The notes beneath the pieces were generated by a model, which saw nothing but the letters and a program-made list of their open reading frames with translations, was not told the origin of the DNA and made no database searches. Both the position numbers and the translations under genes were made by a program. From Candidatus Zixiibacteriota bacterium (GTDB taxonomy: Bacteria > Zixibacteria > MSB-5A5 > GN15 > PGXB01): a stretch of DNA of 10,710 nt. The stretch lies in NCBI GenBank assembly GCA_024230695.1, contig JAAERC010000587.1, positions 1 through 10,710 on the forward strand, written 5' to 3'. Position 1 is the first letter of the stretch. Every line of letters begins with the position of its first letter. Below are positions 6,729-10,710 of the stretch, in pieces.

Positions 6729-8729
6729 ATGAGTGAAAAGAAAATGTCACTGGCAAAAAAAATCGGAGGTGGCTTTGCAATTATTTTAGTCATGCTTGGT
6801 TTTATTGCCGTCTGGTCGATCACCGGTGTTGGCGATATTGTCAGCAACGCATCAGAGGTCATCGACGGTAACAAACTCCGTGGTGAGATGGTTCAAAAAG
6901 AGGTTGACCATCTTAACTGGGCAAATAAGGTAGTTACTCTTCTCACCGATGAGGAAACTACAAAATTAAATGTGCAGACTGATCCCCATAAATGCGCTTT
7001 TGGTAAATGGTATTATGGTGAAGGCCGTAAACATGCCGAAGAACTGGTACCAGAATTGACGGCAATACTGGCTGAACTTGAGGTGCCACATAGACATCTG
7101 CATAAATCAGCCATCGAAATAGGCAAAAACTTTCAACAGGCCGATGTTGCATTGACCGGTTTTCTCCAAGCGAAAAAGGGCGATCATCTCAAATGGATGC
7201 ATAAAGTCAAAGATGCCTTTATTCATAACGATGACAAGCTTAAAGTCCAGATGGATCCAACCAAATGCGGCCTTGGAAAATGGATGTTATCGCCGGAAGT
7301 TGCCAATTTGAAACTCCAGTATCCCGAATTTGCCAATATGTTGACTAGAGTCGTTGAACCACATAATCATCTTCACGAAAGTTCCATTCATATTGATAAA
7401 CTGCTGAATGAAGGTAAAACTGATGAGGCAGTAAAGTATTATGGTGAAAACACAGAGAATTATGCTCAACAGACACTCGCCGCAATAGATAAAACTCTGG
7501 AATGGCAAGAAAACCGCGTTCACGGTATGAACGAGGCCAATCGAATTTTTGCCCAAAAGTCAAAACCAAACTTGGTTGAAATTCAGACTCTTTTAAAGAA
7601 AGTAAATAAGACTGTTGAAGAAAATGTAATGACCGATGAGCAGATGCTTCACTCTGCCAGCAACACCAAAACAATTGTGACAATAATTGCTATCGCCGCT
7701 GGTTTATTGGGTATCTTCCTCGCCGTTACGATCGCCCGTGGCATAACCAAAACAATGATAAAGATTATTGACAGTCTATCCTCTGGTGCCGAACAGGTCG
7801 GCTCCGCATCAGGACAGGTGGCTTCAGCAAGTCAGTCATTGGCCGAAGGCTCATCTGAGCAGGCTTCATCGCTTGAGGAAACCTCATCTTCACTCGAAGA
7901 GATGGCCAGTATGACCCGTCAGAATGCCGAAAACACCAAACAGGCCAGCAATTTATCTACTGATACCAGCACAACCACCGATAAGGGTATGAATGCTATG
8001 AACAGTATGGCCGAAGCGATGCAGGAAATCAAGAAATCATCTGATGAAACCGCCAAGATCATTAAAGTCATCGATGAGATCGCTTTCCAGACCAACCTGT
8101 TGGCCTTAAATGCCGCCGTCGAAGCGGCTCGTGCCGGTGAAGCTGGAAAAGGTTTTGCCGTTGTCGCCGAAGAAGTCAGAAATTTGGCCCAACGCTCAGC
8201 CGAAGCGGCCAAAGATACTAACTCACTGATTGAAGGTTCACAGAAAAATGCCGAAGCCGGAGTCAAATCATCAGAGGAATTGGTTGAGATTCTTAAGAAC
8301 ATCAACGGCGGTATTCAAAAAGTAACCAATTTGATGGGCGAGGTTACCGCGGCCAGCGATGAGCAGGCGCAGGGTGTTGAACAGCTGAACACAGCAGTTG
8401 GTCAACTGGATCAAGTTACCCAGCAGAATGCCTCTAATGCGGAGGAATCATCTTCGGCCAGTGAGGAATTGGCTTCCCAGGCTCAGGAACTACAGAGAGC
8501 AGTTGAGGAACTATCGCTAATCGTCTATGGCTCTAACGCCAAGGCAAGAACTAAACAAGAACTTAAATCTGATACTCGGTATGCCAAAACTGAGACGCAC
8601 GTTTCCAAGCTACATACACTAACAGATAAATTCCGAAAGAAAACTCCAACGAAAAAGGCGGCACCAGTGGCGAAACCATCTGCTGAAGAAGTTATCCCGC
8701 TTAATGAAAAGGAAATGGCTGAATTCTAA
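6729..8729 (+). CDS. methyl-accepting chemotaxis protein 2 with two extracytoplasmic CZB domains
   Basis: A 666-residue receptor. The start is ATG 6729, because GGAGG (6719-6723) lies 5 nt upstream; an in-frame ATG at 6690 would add 13 residues ([13 protein letters not shown]) before the usual receptor N-terminus and has no ribosome binding site. TM1 is at about 13-32 and TM2 at about 315-336. Two CZB domains lie between them: CZB 1 has H61, C89 (CAFGKW), H121 and H125; CZB 2 has H153, C180 (CGLGKW), H212 and H216. Extra histidines H123 and H214 sit between the paired ligands. There is too little room for a full HAMP domain after TM2. The signalling hairpin core is at 449-490, and the C-terminal tail [13 protein letters not shown] is identical to receptor 1. 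The long linker 600-650 is basic and differs from receptor 1. The two proteins are clear paralogues, diverging most in the sensor region and the pre-tail linker, as expected if they detect related but different cues. Confidence 0.94.
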   Translation: MSEKKMSLAKKIGGGFAIILVMLGFIAVWSITGVGDIVSNASEVIDGNKLRGEMVQKEVDHLNWANKVVTLLTDEETTKLNVQTDPHKCAFGKWYYGEGRKHAEELVPELTAILAELEVPHRHLHKSAIEIGKNFQQADVALTGFLQAKKGDHLKWMHKVKDAFIHNDDKLKVQMDPTKCGLGKWMLSPEVANLKLQYPEFANMLTRVVEPHNHLHESSIHIDKLLNEGKTDEAVKYYGENTENYAQQTLAAIDKTLEWQENRVHGMNEANRIFAQKSKPNLVEIQTLLKKVNKTVEENVMTDEQMLHSASNTKTIVTIIAIAAGLLGIFLAVTIARGITKTMIKIIDSLSSGAEQVGSASGQVASASQSLAEGSSEQASSLEETSSSLEEMASMTRQNAENTKQASNLSTDTSTTTDKGMNAMNSMAEAMQEIKKSSDETAKIIKVIDEIAFQTNLLALNAAVEAARAGEAGKGFAVVAEEVRNLAQRSAEAAKDTNSLIEGSQKNAEAGVKSSEELVEILKNINGGIQKVTNLMGEVTAASDEQAQGVEQLNTAVGQLDQVTQQNASNAEESSSASEELASQAQELQRAVEELSLIVYGSNAKARTKQELKSDTRYAKTETHVSKLHTLTDKFRKKTPTKKAAPVAKPSAEEVIPLNEKEMAEF

Positions 8730-8791
8730 ATTGGGCTATTAAACTTTATTCATAATAAAAACCGCGAGTGTTTATTCACTCGCGGTTTTTA
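8688..8791 (+). repeat. 104-nt 3' tail repeat, copy 2
   Basis: This is the second copy of the block at 4874-4977: 102 of 104 positions are identical, covering the last 13 codons, the stop, the 27-nt spacer and the terminator. Homology stops sharply at both ends (8687 and 8792). It is best explained by recent exchange between the two receptor genes or strong constraint on the RNA 3' end. Confidence 0.95.
8757..8790 (+). terminator. bidirectional terminator between chemoreceptor 2 and pmbA
   Basis: Perfect 14-bp arms AAAAACCGCGAGTG (8757-8770) and CACTCGCGGTTTTT (8777-8790) surround a TTTATT loop. The A-tract on one side and T-tract on the other suit both strands, and the convergent pmbA gene ends only 29 nt beyond. 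Confidence 0.93.
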
Positions 8792-8819
8792 CAATTATAG
8801 AATAAATTCAGGTTCCTAT

Positions 8820-10142
8820 TTACACACCACTGAAATCAATATCCTTAAAATACATACTTGGACGGCGATTTGATGAATAAGTATATGGGTCATTCCCAAC
8901 ATCAGCCAATTTTGGCCATAGGTCGAGAATATTGCCTGAAACATTCATTTCATTTATCGGATGAACGGCCTTGCCGTCTTTAATCATTTGACCAACAATA
9001 CCGTATGAAAAATCACCCGAGCTGGAACTGGAGTTACCACCAATAAACCCGGTAACAAGAATACCAGTACCCATCATAGCAATTAAATCATCAAGTGACT
9101 TATCTCCGTAATGATAGGTACTATTTGTTGATGAGCCGATAGTTGGTTCCCAGCCAAGCTTTTTGCCGTAGTAATTATCAACATAATATGATTTGAGGAC
9201 ACCCTTTTCAATCATGATACGTTTTTTGGTGGCCATTCCCTCACCATCGTATAATCTGGAACCAAGACCGTATTCAACAAACGGATCATCGATAATAGTT
9301 AGTTTATCCGACGCGATTTTCTCACCGATCTTATCTTCAAGACAGGAGTTTTTCTGTTGAATATTTCGTGCCCGTAGAGGACCGGCAAGCGCGCCAAGAA
9401 GACGGGTTCCGGCACGATTTTCAACGATCATATCATATTTACCGGAGTCTGCCTTTTTTTGGCCAATTTTGCTGAAGGCTCTATCGACCGCGGCAATTGC
9501 TATCTTTTTGTGATTGGGAATATCTTTAATATAACGAACCGTCTTAAAATCAAAATCATTTGGACGGCACTCTTTGTCATCACAAACGGTCACTTCCAGG
9601 CCGACTGAAAAACTTGCCGATTTTCTTGATCCGGCAAAACCGTTGCTGTGAACTTTTACCGATTCATAACAGGCATCGGTATAATAACCGGCACAAGCTA
9701 CTACCTTTTCACTATGATTTCGGGCAGTTTCTTCAATCTCACGGGCAATTTTTACTCGTCGTTCAGAACCAAATGAATCATAACCAGAATCATAAATGTA
9801 CAATTCCTTATCCTGGCGACCCTCATAATATTTTGGATCAGGAAGAGAACGAAACTCATCTTCACCAAGATATTTGGTCATCGCGATTGCTTCATCAATA
9901 AATTTCCCAAGCGAATCTTTCCTAAGATCACAGGTCGAAGAATTAGAGTATTTATTATTAACATAAATTGCTAAATCCAAGGAATTCTGCGTTGATTCTT
10001 TGAGAACATCCAATTTAAAGTTCCTGAACTCAACTTCGATCTGACGATACTTACCCAAATCGGCGGCGGCATTATCAGCACCCTTTTTCTGAGCCTGATG
10101 CGCTACCCATTTCGCCAATTCTAATCTTTCTTTATTATTCAT
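8820..10142 (-). CDS. pmbA: PmbA/TldE family protein, non-catalytic partner of TldD
   Basis: A 440-residue protein of normal PmbA/TldE length. ATG 10142 has a modest AGG (10153-10151) 8 nt upstream. The C-terminal segment from residue 368, GGNSSSSSGDFSYG, followed by IVGQMIKDGKAVHPINEMNVSGN and DVGND, is the family signature. There is no HExxxH motif, as expected for the TldE subunit, which binds TldD but lacks the zinc site. No signal peptide is visible (the N-terminus MNNKERLELAKWVAHQA is an amphipathic helix), in contrast to the Tat signal of the left-edge TldD. It lies 43 nt downstream of the right-edge TldD fragment on the same strand, the usual tldD-pmbA operon order, so the two are probably co-transcribed. 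Together they would form a peptide-cleaving heterodimer; if the partner is the Tat-bearing TldD, PmbA may be carried out as a passenger. The substrate is unknown. Confidence 0.92.
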   Translation of the reverse strand: MNNKERLELAKWVAHQAQKKGADNAAADLGKYRQIEVEFRNFKLDVLKESTQNSLDLAIYVNNKYSNSSTCDLRKDSLGKFIDEAIAMTKYLGEDEFRSLPDPKYYEGRQDKELYIYDSGYDSFGSERRVKIAREIEETARNHSEKVVACAGYYTDACYESVKVHSNGFAGSRKSASFSVGLEVTVCDDKECRPNDFDFKTVRYIKDIPNHKKIAIAAVDRAFSKIGQKKADSGKYDMIVENRAGTRLLGALAGPLRARNIQQKNSCLEDKIGEKIASDKLTIIDDPFVEYGLGSRLYDGEGMATKKRIMIEKGVLKSYYVDNYYGKKLGWEPTIGSSTNSTYHYGDKSLDDLIAMMGTGILVTGFIGGNSSSSSGDFSYGIVGQMIKDGKAVHPINEMNVSGNILDLWPKLADVGNDPYTYSSNRRPSMYFKDIDFSGV

Positions 10143-10185
10143 TATTAAAACCTATATTCTTTAATATTCATTGAACTATTTTTGT

Positions 10186-10710
10186 TTATGATGAAACTCC
10201 GCCCACAGTAATTGCCGAGACCTTGGTGGTCGGTAAACCATCGGTAACCGGTGCTCTCTGACCTTCCTTACCGCAGGTACCGCCAAAGGTATCGATCTTC
10301 AGGTCGTTTCCAACCATAACCATATTTTTCAGGACTTCCGGTCCATTACCAATAATATTAACATCTTTGACTGGAGCAGTTAATTTGCCATCCTCAATCA
10401 AACGACCAGTCTTAAGGTAAAAAGTGAAATCGCCCGGACCAATATTGACTTGTCCGTTAGTAAATGCTTCCGCGTAAAGGCCCTTTTTGACACTCTTGAT
10501 GATTTCTTCTTTCTCATGAGGACCATTAAGCATATAAGTATTCCTCATCCGAGGAATCGGTCTGTTTCTGAATGATTCACGCCGTCCATTTCCGGTCGGC
10601 TTTACATCATAATGTTTTGCACTGATCTTATCATGCAGGTAGGTTTTTAAAATACCCTTTTCAACAAGGTAAGTCACCTCGGTATCATTACCTTCATCAT
10701 CAACATTAAG
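10186..10710 (-). CDS. tldD: TldD-family metallopeptidase, C-terminal 174 residues (runs off the right edge)
   Basis: The frame is open from the right edge to the TAA at 10186-10188, so its true start is outside. It begins LNVDDEGNDTEVTYLVEKG, which continues the RGTINVDD at the left edge. It contains PTGNGRRES, PRMRNTYML and the conserved GGTCGKEGQ near the C-terminus (cysteine codon at 10275-10273), all matching the TldD C-terminal domain. The GTG at 10677 is an internal valine, not a start. The HExxxH part of the gene is not at this edge. Joining the left and right fragments, less the five duplicated codons, gives 514 residues: E. coli TldD length plus a Tat signal. Whether the two are one gene or two paralogues cannot be settled from the window. 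Confidence 0.92.
   Translation of the reverse strand, partial: LNVDDEGNDTEVTYLVEKGILKTYLHDKISAKHYDVKPTGNGRRESFRNRPIPRMRNTYMLNGPHEKEEIIKSVKKGLYAEAFTNGQVNIGPGDFTFYLKTGRLIEDGKLTAPVKDVNIIGNGPEVLKNMVMVGNDLKIDTFGGTCGKEGQRAPVTDGLPTTKVSAITVGGVSS

Noticed and set aside
9560..9901. 113-codon plus-strand ORF opposite pmbA
   Set aside because: His/Asn-rich composition with no domain or ribosome binding site; it is the antisense reading of a well-supported PmbA gene.
1..10710. Insertion of a mobile element into tldD, with the 12-base end match as target-site duplication
   Set aside because: The tldD fragments point the wrong way: their breaks lie at the outer edges of the window, not at an internal insert, and no transposase or integrase is present.

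Overview
The window holds six protein genes. A TldD/PmbA peptidase operon on the minus strand occupies both edges. Between its halves lie two copies, both on the plus strand, of a module made of a PAS-LuxR regulator followed by a membrane chemoreceptor. The DNA is moderately AT-rich with very AT-rich spacers. The Tat signal on the TldD protein, the membrane chemoreceptors and the PAS-linker-LuxR regulators suggest a motile Gram-negative bacterium, of the kind seen in Desulfobacterota or in neighbouring uncultured phyla of sediments and groundwater. That placement rests on protein style only. I see no tRNA, rRNA, CRISPR array, transposase, integrase or phage gene.

Layout: 1-1035 (minus) is the N-terminal two thirds of a Tat-exported TldD with the HExxxH motif. 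1036-1244 is a divergent promoter region. 1245-2672 is PAS-PAS-LuxR regulator 1. 2673-2926 holds an inverted repeat, a direct repeat, a promoter and a leader. 2927-4915 is chemoreceptor 1 and ends in a strong terminator. 4978-5251 is an AT-rich spacer. 5252-6424 is PAS-PAS-LuxR regulator 2, whose first PAS domain carries a four-cysteine cluster. 6425-6728 is a spacer with a palindromic candidate operator and a second leader related to the first. 6729-8729 is chemoreceptor 2, with a terminator shared with the convergent gene. 8820-10142 (minus) is PmbA/TldE. 10186-10710 (minus) is the C-terminal third of a TldD.

Likely working together: each regulator would sense a ligand or redox state through its PAS domains and may control the chemoreceptor next to it. 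Both chemoreceptors place two CZB (chemoreceptor zinc-binding) domains in tandem between their two membrane segments, outside the cytoplasm, where the better-known CZB domains are not found. The two receptors share a nearly identical 104-nt tail (end of the coding region plus terminator) and similar untranslated leaders, so the module arose by duplication and has exchanged sequence since.

The most unusual structural point is that both window edges cut a tldD gene at the same codon and in the same frame. The two fragments join into one normal-length TldD upstream of pmbA. The window therefore behaves like a circularly permuted or tandem unit of about 10.7 kb, or else it lies between two tldD paralogues by coincidence.
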